The notes beneath the pieces are model-generated. The model was not told the origin of the DNA. It worked only from the letters and a program-made list of their open reading frames with translations, and ran no database searches. The position numbers and the translations under genes were made by a program. Positions 43,875-51,614 of a DNA stretch of 60,928 nucleotides are shown in pieces; positions within the stretch are counted from its first letter, which is position 1, and each line of letters starts with the position of its first letter. The DNA is taken from contig JAGMCL010000123.1 in assembly GCA_023129165.1 (NCBI GenBank), positions 1-60,928 of the forward strand. Direction: 5' to 3'. This DNA comes from Caldifarciminota bacterium. Its GTDB lineage: Bacteria > Hydrothermota > UBA3073.

Positions 43875-45190
43875 AACTTTTCCCCAATCACAATATACTC
43901 TGTAGGATAAGCATATGTGTTTGCATTATCATTCGTCGCAAACCTACCTGTTTTTGCATCTCTTGTGGTGGGTAATATTTTTGAGGGTATTTCCCTTTTT
44001 ATAATTCTGGCAAGCTTAAAATCCGAATATTGTAAACTTTCGGCATAGACTTCAGCATTTAATATATCAACCCCCTTCAATTTTGTGTTACCAATAACAT
44101 AACAACATATACCACCAGGCTTTAGTATTCTAAAACTTTCATCAAATACTTCTTCCATATCAATAAAAAACGCTTCAATTTCCTTTGACATTTTCTCGTT
44201 TTTCATAGCCATTTTATAAACGATATCCATAGCAATCCTACTTCTCAATTGTTTATTCCCATACTTTTTATAAGATGTCCCGATAAATTCCTTTTTATAC
44301 TCAGTTAAATTGTCAGCAAAATCAAGCCAAATGGTTGATAATTGATGTAAATCTGCGTATTCATAACTTGTAACATAAGGGCTTGAACTCACAATTAAAT
44401 CAACAGTGCTATCAGAAACTGGCTGATTCTTAGCATCGATTGGTTTAATTGTTAAGTAATTATTTAAATCTTCTCGTACTTCTCTTGGTACAACATAGTA
44501 AAAGTATTCATTACCTCTCTGCATTTTCTTAAGATGTTTTCTCAATGCATCATACGGTTTTGTCGGATTCTTATTAAAATCTCTTGTTGGTTTTGTGCTC
44601 CCCTGAAGCCATATAGAACAATTTTTTAAAATATGACTAAACGCAACTTGCAAAAAGTCTTTTATAATTTCATCTTCTTCATTATAAATTACCTTTAATA
44701 TTTTTCCAAGTTCATTTTTATTTCCTTCTTTAAACCAGTAGTTAATTCTGTCTATATGTTTTTGAGGAATTAAAGGTTCGACACCGCCTTCAGTTAATGA
44801 TTTTTGGACTCTATCTAAGAATTGCTTCAGTTTCGTATCAAGATAGTTGGGTTCTATGGGTGTAGATTTTACCTTGGTCATTAAATAGGCAATCTTGTTA
44901 ATATCTGTCCCACTTGCCTTAAAGCCCCTTGATATTGCTGTTACAATGGTAGTTCCACATCCCATAAATGGGTCATTTATATGAGCATCTTTCTCGAAGA
45001 CATATTCATCTATAAGTTTCTCAACCAGTTGTGGAATGAACTTTGCAGGGTAGCGATGGTAACAATGTGTCCACTTCCCTGTATCTGACGGCTTATACCC
45101 TTCAAAAGACCACTCCTTTTCTATTTGTTTTACATTAAATTCCTGTATTATCTCTTCGGGTGATAATATACGCTTTAGTGTTGCAATCAT
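43871..45190 (-). CDS. Type II-like DNA methyltransferase (HYPAKF/SSPY type)
   Basis: 439 residues from ATG 45190; a TTG at 45202 is rejected as start. HRYPAKFIPQLVEKLI (about 45-60), INDPFMGCGTT (motif I, 71-81), and VSSSPYVTSYEYADLHQLS (motif IV, near 275), then LKPGGICCYVIGNTKL. Members methylate cytosine N4 or related positions of short sites. First gene of the operon, with a consensus promoter at 45262-45290 and a leader of ~65 nt. No visible Shine-Dalgarno. Confidence 0.85.
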   Translation of the reverse strand: MIATLKRILSPEEIIQEFNVKQIEKEWSFEGYKPSDTGKWTHCYHRYPAKFIPQLVEKLIDEYVFEKDAHINDPFMGCGTTIVTAISRGFKASGTDINKIAYLMTKVKSTPIEPNYLDTKLKQFLDRVQKSLTEGGVEPLIPQKHIDRINYWFKEGNKNELGKILKVIYNEEDEIIKDFLQVAFSHILKNCSIWLQGSTKPTRDFNKNPTKPYDALRKHLKKMQRGNEYFYYVVPREVREDLNNYLTIKPIDAKNQPVSDSTVDLIVSSSPYVTSYEYADLHQLSTIWLDFADNLTEYKKEFIGTSYKKYGNKQLRSRIAMDIVYKMAMKNEKMSKEIEAFFIDMEEVFDESFRILKPGGICCYVIGNTKLKGVDILNAEVYAESLQYSDFKLARIIKREIPSKILPTTRDAKTGRFATNDNANTYAYPTEYIVIGEKL

Positions 45191-45261
45191 ATTTAGTAAC
45201 AATAAATAAAAAAAGCTAGAAGGATATTACATGCATCGAATTCATCCATATGAGTTTTATA

Positions 45262-45290
45262 ATTATACAATATATTTTTTGATTTGTCAA
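45262..45290 (-). promoter_or_regulatory. Promoter of the restriction-modification operon
   Basis: Minus strand TTGACA (45290-45285), 17 bp, TATAAT (45267-45262). Confidence 0.78.
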
Positions 45291-45372
45291 GAAAAAGAAC
45301 AACAAATCCTTAGCAATACACACTAATTACATAGAAACAATTGATTAAATTCTATTTGTCCCTTTTTACGTA

Positions 45373-46851
45373 TCACCTCAATTTAATTAATTTTACTGGT
45401 TTTGTGTCTCCTTCAGAAATACCCTCACCTACTACTCGCACAAAATAAATGCCTGATTGCACTTCTTTACCGCTTGAATCCCTGCTATCCCAATACACTT
45501 CGGTGATAGGTGATCGGTAATCAGTAATCGGTAAGGTATGGATGAGACGACCTGAAAGATCAAAGATTTGTAAGGTAATCGGTGATTGGTAATCAGTAAT
45601 CTGGTAATTGTTTGATTGTTTACCGATAACCGATAACTGATAACTGATAACCGTTCTTATTCCGAACGGATTGGGATAGGCTGTCAGACTTGGGATGTTA
45701 CTCTCATAAGATTCATCTTTTTCAACTCCACTCTCTGGATACCCCTCATACAGGTACATAACTCTATAAGGAGCTGAATCTCCTTGAGTCCATACTACAT
45801 GACAATTCGCCACATTTGGATAGTGCATATCTTCATCACCAAACATATAACGGAACTCATAAGAACTCCATCCTGTCATAAAGTAATAACGATGTGCATA
45901 GATGTCATCACAGCCTTCGCTGTTATCTTCCCAGTAGAGGTAACTCCATGTTCCACCTAACGTGGAAACCACAGGATATCTTGAATCGCCAGGTGTTAAA
46001 TATCCTCCCCCATTTCCCTCATAGAAGAAGGCATCCGATTTCCCCAGAGAACTATCCTCCCAGGTAGCAGAAAGAGCATCCTCACCGTGTGAATAATCAA
46101 GACTGGGATGATGAAAAGGAATTCCTGAACAACCAGCCAAATATTCTTCGTCAGACCAGATTCCATTATCGAGATACCTATGGACGATACTATAAGGACA
46201 ATCTATAAGAGAATCATATCTTTCCCATATTACATGAACCTCATCTCCATTATAAATACTAATTGATGGATACCTGTCAGCTGCATAATCGAGATTGCTC
46301 AAATTTAGAACCTCACTTACTGAAGTATCATAATGGGCACAACAATAATATATCTCACAATCCCCTGGTGTGTCATCCTGCCATACAATATGCATACCAG
46401 CACTGTCATCTATTGCAATAGATGGAAGTGTAGCATGTCCTGAAGTGTTACAAATCAACTGTGGGTTGCACCAGTCTAAAGGACACTTCAAGAATATATC
46501 TCCAAATCCCGAAGTATCATTGCCCTGTGAAACAACATAGGGCAAAGAGTTATATACATCAATGGAAAGACAGTGAGCATTACCATAGAGTGTTGCAAAT
46601 AGAGGTTGTGCCTGCCATGTCATACCTCTGTTATAAGAATATGCAAAATAGCAGGTATCATCATTATAGCTATAGACAGCATATAGGGTATCCTCAGCGA
46701 AAGGAGCAACAGGAACAATTTTCCGTCCATTACTGAATGCTGTAGCATAATCAACATATGATAAACCAATCGTAGTTGTATCACCCTGAGCAGGACAGGA
46801 GACTGCACTGAAGAGCATCACCCCAAGGCAAAAGATATAAAATCCTTTCAT
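45373..46851 (-). CDS. Secreted beta-propeller protein with sorting domain
   Basis: 492 residues from ATG 46851, 5 nt after AGGAGG. Signal peptide (about 1-22). Body: repeated propeller-like units with HIVWQDD, VHVIWERYD, HVVWTQGD and ATWEDSS, the BNR/sialidase-like pattern also seen in the plus-strand protein at 51615. C-terminal domain starts AYPNPFGIRT and ends SGIYFVRV...KLIKLR (type A sorting-like). Two insertions of a GTTATC-type repeat (45501-45537, 45571-45653) are read in frame inside this domain as ISYQLSVIGKQSNNYQITDY and PITDYRSPIT. Likely exported to the surface; ligand unknown. Confidence 0.82.
   Translation of the reverse strand: MKGFYIFCLGVMLFSAVSCPAQGDTTTIGLSYVDYATAFSNGRKIVPVAPFAEDTLYAVYSYNDDTCYFAYSYNRGMTWQAQPLFATLYGNAHCLSIDVYNSLPYVVSQGNDTSGFGDIFLKCPLDWCNPQLICNTSGHATLPSIAIDDSAGMHIVWQDDTPGDCEIYYCCAHYDTSVSEVLNLSNLDYAADRYPSISIYNGDEVHVIWERYDSLIDCPYSIVHRYLDNGIWSDEEYLAGCSGIPFHHPSLDYSHGEDALSATWEDSSLGKSDAFFYEGNGGGYLTPGDSRYPVVSTLGGTWSYLYWEDNSEGCDDIYAHRYYFMTGWSSYEFRYMFGDEDMHYPNVANCHVVWTQGDSAPYRVMYLYEGYPESGVEKDESYESNIPSLTAYPNPFGIRTVISYQLSVIGKQSNNYQITDYQSPITLQIFDLSGRLIHTLPITDYRSPITEVYWDSRDSSGKEVQSGIYFVRVVGEGISEGDTKPVKLIKLR
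45501..45653. repeat. Degenerate GGTAATC(A/G) heptamer arrays inside a gene
   Basis: Two arrays (45501-45537 and 45571-45653) of about 7-bp units (GGTAATC, AGTAATC, TGATAAC, CGATAAC). The second holds units in both orientations, so it can form a long hairpin. Translated in frame in the sorting domain of the 492-aa protein. Confidence 0.75.
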
Positions 46852-46862
46852 ATCCACCTCCT

Positions 46863-46882
46863 GGTATAATATTCATTATACC
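46863..46882 (-). promoter_or_regulatory. Palindromic RBS-linked element, full copy
   Basis: GGTATAATATTCATTATACC with CCAGGAGG of the propeller protein gene joined to it (minus strand) and ATCGGTGTAATC-type sequence on the far side. Confidence 0.7.
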
Positions 46883-47004
46883 TGATTACACCGATTAAGA
46901 GAGCTTAAATGCAGTATTTCAGATCTCTCTTTTGCATTATTTCAAAATAGGCATTTTTAATTTTAACACAATAGCTGAGTTTCTTGTGTAATTTAATTTG
47001 CATA

Positions 47005-47997
47005 CTAACCATCTAATATCCCCAGATTTCTCACAAGTTCATAATATTTTCCTTCAAGTAAGCCTTCCCCAATAATATATGCACCACAGGCTGCCTCTTT
47101 TGCAATCCTTGACAACTTCTTAACCTTCACAACTGGGGTATATTTACCTAATCTATTTGTTAATACATCGCTAATAAAATCATAATTTGTCAATCTACCA
47201 GAGATAATGATTTCCCCTGGATGGTTAACAGAGATAAGCATCGAGGTAACATCCTTTTCTATGTTCTCTCCTAAAAGAAGCAAAGCCTGTTTAAAATTTG
47301 CTAAATCTTCAGGTTCAATATCCCTTCCTACGAAATCTTTCAATCCTCCCTTAAAAACAATCTCCTGTGTTACAGGATGTTTAAGTCTAATTGCAATCTC
47401 TGCATCCATTCCACCACCTCCAAGAAATCCTATACTCCCATTCGTTCCACCAATTCCATCAATAATTTTACCACCTTCTACAGCTATCACAGCCGTGAAC
47501 CCATATCCTAACTCTACATATATAAAGGACGTTTTATTAAAGAGTATATTTAGTCGCTCTGATTGTTCTCTTATTCCCAGTGCTACACAGCATACCTTAT
47601 CTGCTGTCCCCATATCGAACTTATTCCATTTTCTATAAGGAGGAACTGTCTTGAGGTGGATAACACCAGGGGTAAAATAAACAGGCATCTCTTTTTGTTT
47701 CATTTCTAAAAGCAAACTTTTTATTCCCTCATTTACAGCTACCTGTGTATCTAAAGGTATCATCTTTCCAATATCTTCTGCTGTCGCATTCATTATTTTC
47801 TTTAAGGGTATCCCATATCCTGATGGACCAACAATAATATCCAAGGGTATTAACCTCTCAAGTCTATCGAGTAGTATATGGGGGTGTTTGAAAATATCCG
47901 TTGTTTTTATTGATTCATCTATGATAATTTTTCTGTCATCCTCCATCCCGAAGAGGTCAAAACTATATGTCCCGGGGTCTATTCCCACTACTCTCAT
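47005..47997 (-). CDS. DUF1464 family ASKHA-type kinase-like protein
   Basis: 330 residues. MRVVGIDPGTYSFDLFGMED is the phosphate-1 loop of the ASKHA fold; LGYGFTAVIAVEGGKIIDGIGGT resembles the second phosphate/adenosine region, with GGGGMDAEIAIRL after it, matching DUF1464 (mainly archaeal, related to butyrate/acetate kinase-like proteins). Substrate unknown. A half copy of the GGTATAAT element with AGGAGT precedes the ATG. An archaeal-type gene, so transfer is possible. Confidence 0.78.
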   Translation of the reverse strand: MRVVGIDPGTYSFDLFGMEDDRKIIIDESIKTTDIFKHPHILLDRLERLIPLDIIVGPSGYGIPLKKIMNATAEDIGKMIPLDTQVAVNEGIKSLLLEMKQKEMPVYFTPGVIHLKTVPPYRKWNKFDMGTADKVCCVALGIREQSERLNILFNKTSFIYVELGYGFTAVIAVEGGKIIDGIGGTNGSIGFLGGGGMDAEIAIRLKHPVTQEIVFKGGLKDFVGRDIEPEDLANFKQALLLLGENIEKDVTSMLISVNHPGEIIISGRLTNYDFISDVLTNRLGKYTPVVKVKKLSRIAKEAACGAYIIGEGLLEGKYYELVRNLGILDG

Positions 47998-48053
47998 GCA
48001 TTACTCCTGGTATAATATTCTGTACAAAAATATCTTAACTAATTCTAACTCTT

Positions 48054-48112
48054 GTAGGGGTCGGATTTATCCGACCCGTTTCTCTTATGGGTTCGATAAA
48101 TCGAACCCCTAC
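48054..48112. repeat. REPIN: inverted pair of GTAG hairpins
   Basis: GTAG then GGGTCGGA/TCCGACCC, a short spacer, then GGGTTCGA/TCGAACCC followed by CTAC. The right REP is an exact reverse complement of the one at 12322. Confidence 0.8.
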
Positions 48113-48127
48113 ATTTTCTCTTTTATA

Positions 48128-49168
48128 TTATTTTTCACAGTATCTAATATTGGAGAGTTCTTTTCTAATTAGCTGAAGTGGGCAGGAGGGGTCCGATTCT
48201 GTCCAGCTTCCGGTCAAATTGAATGTTCTTGACCTGCAACCCCCGCATTCATATAGATACTCACAACCGCTGCAAAAGTTTTCTCTTGTTGAGAAATCCT
48301 TTATCTTTTTAACCAATTCCGAGTTCTGCATGTCATTCCATATTTCACTAAGTCCCTTTTTACTCACGTTACCAACTACAACAGGTGCAAATGTACATGG
48401 TTTAACATCCCCATTTATCTCGATAAACATATAGTCACCAAAGATACAACGAGAAACATCCGTAAATACAATACCATCTTGAGAATTTGCCGAATAATCA
48501 ATGTTGTGTTTATTTAAGAATGGTTTAAAGAAAGGCTCATCAACATAAACATCTATTCCGTATTCCTTTTGATATTTTATAACAGAAAGTAAAAATTCTT
48601 CATACTCTTCCGCATTCAAAACATATCTTTCGTAATCCATACAGGGTTTCAATCCCAGAAATGTAATCTTCTTATAGCCTGTATTTTTGACAAATTCAAA
48701 CAACTTATCTGTTTGCTGATAGTTATGTTTTCCAATGGTCACAGGACATGAATCAAGGATACCATATTTCTTTGCAATTGCTATAGATTCCTTTAACCTT
48801 TTAAAACTCGCTCCTTTTCTTATTCTTTCATAACTTTCTCTATCCGATCCATCCATGCTTATCATGAGATTCACATTAAATTCTGCTAATCTCCTGGCAA
48901 TATCTTCATCAAGCACCATGCCATTGCTAATAAGATAAATCCTGATTTTACTCCTGAAAATAATTTCAATTATTTCAAACAATTCTTCACGTAGGAGCGG
49001 TTCTCCTCCTTCAATGATAACCCATCCTGGTTTAAGTAAAGGTATCTCTTCGGCTATTTTTAAAATAGTTTTTCTATCAAGTTCTGGTTTATCTATTCCT
49101 CTACAATGTAGACAATTCAAATCGCATCTATTCGTAATAGCCCAATCAATCATGTATGGATTACTCAT
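48128..49168 (-). CDS. Radical SAM/SPASM-domain protein
   Basis: 346 residues. TNRCDLNCLHCRG (CxxxCxxC, about 12-20), IIEGGEPLLR (GGE motif), MISMDG; C-terminal SPASM-type Cys: RCIFGDYMFIEINGDVKPCTFAPVVVGNV and NFCSGCEYLYECGGCRSR...SDPSCPL, enough for two auxiliary 4Fe-4S clusters. The family modifies peptides or proteins by radical chemistry. No precursor peptide gene found nearby. The final residues RYCEK and the TAA come from the end of the dispersed repeat also found at 7860 and 50539. Shine-Dalgarno CGGAGGTAAG. Confidence 0.88.
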   Translation of the reverse strand: MSNPYMIDWAITNRCDLNCLHCRGIDKPELDRKTILKIAEEIPLLKPGWVIIEGGEPLLREELFEIIEIIFRSKIRIYLISNGMVLDEDIARRLAEFNVNLMISMDGSDRESYERIRKGASFKRLKESIAIAKKYGILDSCPVTIGKHNYQQTDKLFEFVKNTGYKKITFLGLKPCMDYERYVLNAEEYEEFLLSVIKYQKEYGIDVYVDEPFFKPFLNKHNIDYSANSQDGIVFTDVSRCIFGDYMFIEINGDVKPCTFAPVVVGNVSKKGLSEIWNDMQNSELVKKIKDFSTRENFCSGCEYLYECGGCRSRTFNLTGSWTESDPSCPLQLIRKELSNIRYCEK

Positions 49169-49513
49169 ATCTTACCTCCGAAAAATTAACCACAGAGTTC
49201 ACAGAGAATTCTTTATTCTTAGTCTCGGCGATCTCTAATCCTTCACTTACCATTACTGACTTAATTCTATTTTTCATTACTGTCATATTGAAATAGAATA
49301 ATCAATCAACATCTAAACTAGTTACTTGCAAATCTTGCATACATCGTTTTTTTCATTCTTATTGCTAACATTAAAAGAATAAAACATCTCAAGATCTGTG
49401 TTGAAAATTCACAATAATTATGTGCTGTATGTTTTAGAGTACACAGAGTCCTATAGTCTTTTATATATTCTATCTCTGTGAACTCAGCGTGCTCTGCGGT
49501 TTATTAATAGTAT
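49169..49513. other. 345-bp gap
   Basis: Starts with CCACAGAG/CACAGAGA repeat scraps (49190-49210) and ends with a second set (about 49440-49505). Nothing gene-like. Confidence 0.5.
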
Positions 49514-50314
49514 TCATCTCTTCCGTCCCACTATTTCCAGATGTCCAGCCCAGGGATAAAAGGCAGGATTATCATTGTACTTTAATTCCAAATGATAAAG
49601 CCACTTCTGGATTTTCGGGTCTCTTGATTTAAAATAAACAAGACGGTTGGCAATAACAAGCTTCCCGATAATTCTCTCTACTGACAACCCGTTTGACTCA
49701 AATAAACCCTTTAGTTCTTCAGGTGTAAAGGCATGGATAACATAGCATAATTCCTCTCGTTCTTGAGGCATTACCACCTTACCCATTTCTAAAAGTTGCT
49801 GGGTGGCTTTCTGGTATCCCTTTTCCCTTAACCAATTCAATGCAGCAGCTCTGCTATCAACAGAAGCAATAACTATTCCATCACGTTTGACAACTCGTAC
49901 TACTTCTTTGATGGCTGCGTGATGGTCACCACAGTATGAGAGAGGATCGCCTTCACAGAGCGCCATTGCAAACTGATTATCATCGAATTCTGTCATATTA
50001 CAAATGTTAGAAATTCTAATATCAATCTTGCTATCCAACTTTAGTTTAGAAAACTTTTCCCTCGCTTTTATCAGCATTCCTTGTGATATATCTGTTAACA
50101 CCATATTATAGCCCATTTTCGCCAACTCAATACTCCAGATACCAGTTCCACCACCAGCATCAAGTATCATCGTATCTTTATCGTCCGGGAGAAATCGCTG
50201 GATATTGTTTAATGTAACTTTATGATATAGTGTAAAATATTTAGAATAGTCAGAATCATAGGTCTCTGACCACCAATCATGATGTGCTGATACCTTTTTT
50301 AAGTGTTTATTCAT
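49514..50314 (-). CDS. Class I SAM-dependent methyltransferase
   Basis: 266 residues. ILDAGGGTGIWSIELAKMGYNMVLTDIS (motif I and the acidic loop, about 50-77), MALCEGDPLSY and VVKRDGIVIASVDSR complete the Rossmann-like MTase core. The substrate is not inferable; small-molecule type (UbiE/Methyltransf_11-like). Shine-Dalgarno GGAGGTAGTGGC. Stands alone between repeats. Confidence 0.88.
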   Translation of the reverse strand: MNKHLKKVSAHHDWWSETYDSDYSKYFTLYHKVTLNNIQRFLPDDKDTMILDAGGGTGIWSIELAKMGYNMVLTDISQGMLIKAREKFSKLKLDSKIDIRISNICNMTEFDDNQFAMALCEGDPLSYCGDHHAAIKEVVRVVKRDGIVIASVDSRAAALNWLREKGYQKATQQLLEMGKVVMPQEREELCYVIHAFTPEELKGLFESNGLSVERIIGKLVIANRLVYFKSRDPKIQKWLYHLELKYNDNPAFYPWAGHLEIVGRKR

Positions 50315-50367
50315 GCCACTACCTCCATAAAATTAATAGAAGTGTGCAAAATCTAACCACAGATTCA

Positions 50368-50430
50368 CCCTGTTAAATATTTATAAAACTAAGTATAAGT
50401 GATCGTCTCTGGTACTTTATTTAACAGGGG
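50368..50430. mobile_element. 63-bp inverted-repeat element of the AACAGGG family
   Basis: Ends are CCCTGTTAAAT and ATTTAACAGGG, perfect 11-bp inverted repeats, inserted in a CCACAGA-type repeat. Confidence 0.55.
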
Positions 50431-50432
50431 AA

Positions 50433-50539
50433 CCACAGAGAATTAAATTTACTCCCTGCCCTGTTAGATGTTTACTATCTAACGGGGTGAATGACCTCTG
50501 TGGTTTGTCATATTCTTTCATATTATTTTTCACAGTATC
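50433..50539 (-). repeat. Dispersed repeat with internal hairpin insertion
   Basis: Near-exact inverted copy of 7860-7930, interrupted at 50454-50493 by a segment containing CCCTGTTAGAT/ATCTAACGGGG, an 11-bp stem. The insertion replaces TGTG of the intact copy. Confidence 0.7.
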
Positions 50540-50559
50540 AAATTAATAGGTGAACAACA

Positions 50560-50620
50560 CATAACGTCTGGCGCGTTTACAAAGCCCAACCTTCTATGCT
50601 TTAAGCATTGCTGCCTTATG
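50560..50620 (-). repeat. Possible attC-like site 3' of the 134-aa gene
   Basis: On the minus strand: ACATAAGGCAGCAATGC ... GCGCCAGACGTTATG, 61 bp, with the stop codon TAA of the gene in the left core, as at 3409-3469. Pairing is weak beyond CATAA/TTATG and AATGC/GCAT-type arms. Confidence 0.3.
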
Positions 50621-51020
50621 TCCTTGTAAAAATGAATGCATTTAGCCCGTTGAAACACCGCTCTTGGTGGCGAAGTGCAATAGTCCCTGCTATGGGTGCT
50701 TTTCCTCTGATACCCACCTCAACTAACGTAGAACCATCGTCGTTCTTTGACACATAGATTGGATAGAAAAACCCCCAACTTGTTGAAGAAACTGAATCAC
50801 TTAGGATTATACGTCCCTCCGTTTCTTCGAAATCATCTATCCTATAACCTCCTTGCAGCGCAAAATCAATTACCACTTTCATTGCCTCCTTGATATTCAT
50901 AGTCGTTGTAAACGACATCAAGTGACGGAGCTTTTTCCTGGGCGCTCTGCGCATTCCTGCAATTATGAGGAACGCTGCTATTATAATGACTATACCAGCT
51001 ATGAAATGTAGGTCATCCAT
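50616..51020 (-). CDS. Small membrane-anchored protein of unknown function
   Basis: 134 residues. One N-terminal transmembrane helix (about 4-22), then basic RRAPRKKLRH, then a soluble alpha/beta domain (MNIKEAMKVVIDFALQGGYRIDDFEETEGRIILSDSVSSTSWGFFYPIYV...VEVGIRGKAPIA) reminiscent of small DUFs that bind at the membrane surface. AGGAGGGTTG Shine-Dalgarno. Its TAA stop lies in a possible attC-like repeat. No function assigned. Confidence 0.6.
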   Translation of the reverse strand: MDDLHFIAGIVIIIAAFLIIAGMRRAPRKKLRHLMSFTTTMNIKEAMKVVIDFALQGGYRIDDFEETEGRIILSDSVSSTSWGFFYPIYVSKNDDGSTLVEVGIRGKAPIAGTIALRHQERCFNGLNAFIFTRT

Positions 51021-51614
51021 GTTTCAACCCTCCTTCGGATTGTGTCGAGTAATTTCGCCTATTTTTAGTATATCCGAACTCATGTACGTCAGTCTACAAT
51101 GAGATACTGCTAATACAACGGTATATGAGAAGTAAACTTTGGATATCCTTCATATTCACGAATCTCTATTACAATTTTACTACCAATTTTATGAAATGTC
51201 AAGCACTTTTTTGATAGAGCTAAAAAAACTACCTTCGAGTTCTCTTTCCTTTCTACTCTTAAAGACATTTAACAACACCCCGCCTTTGACGAGGCAGGGA
51301 GAACACAGAGAGGATAATGGGAATTTTACATCCATTCCATAACCATAACTTTCGTAAATATTATAGGGCAGATAAATGTCTGTATTCTTTACTATAACTA
51401 CTGGTACTCAAGTGTATCTGTGCAGGAGTAACAGTTAGTTAGATAAAGTTTTTTGAATTTTTACTTGACAAAAGGCAACTTTTACATTATATTATATATT
51501 GAAAAAGAAATTAAACATACCTTCTATTTTCGGAAATTTAAAACCCAAAAGGTAGGATTAATTAAATTTACCTTGTTATAAAGAGATTTCTTGAGGGAAA
51601 TAAAAAAGACAAAA
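51021..51614. other. 594-bp gap with promoter
   Basis: Promoter at 51465-51493 for the propeller protein. A repeat CCCCGCCTTTGACGAGGCAGGG-like hairpin lies near 51280-51300, followed by a CACAGAG scrap. No gene supported. Confidence 0.55.
51465..51493 (+). promoter_or_regulatory. Promoter of the plus-strand propeller protein gene
   Basis: TTGACA, 17 bp, TATATT; about 120 nt upstream of the ATG. Confidence 0.6.

Larger units (their letters stand above)
50315..50615. other. 301-bp gap with nested repeats
   Basis: Holds a CCACAGAT repeat, a 63-bp inverted-repeat element (50368-50430), the interrupted dispersed repeat (50433-50539) and an attC-like hairpin (50560-50620). Confidence 0.6.

Noticed and set aside
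45501-45653. CRISPR-like array
   Set aside because: Units are about 7 bp, degenerate and in frame within a gene; there are no unique spacers or cas genes in the window.
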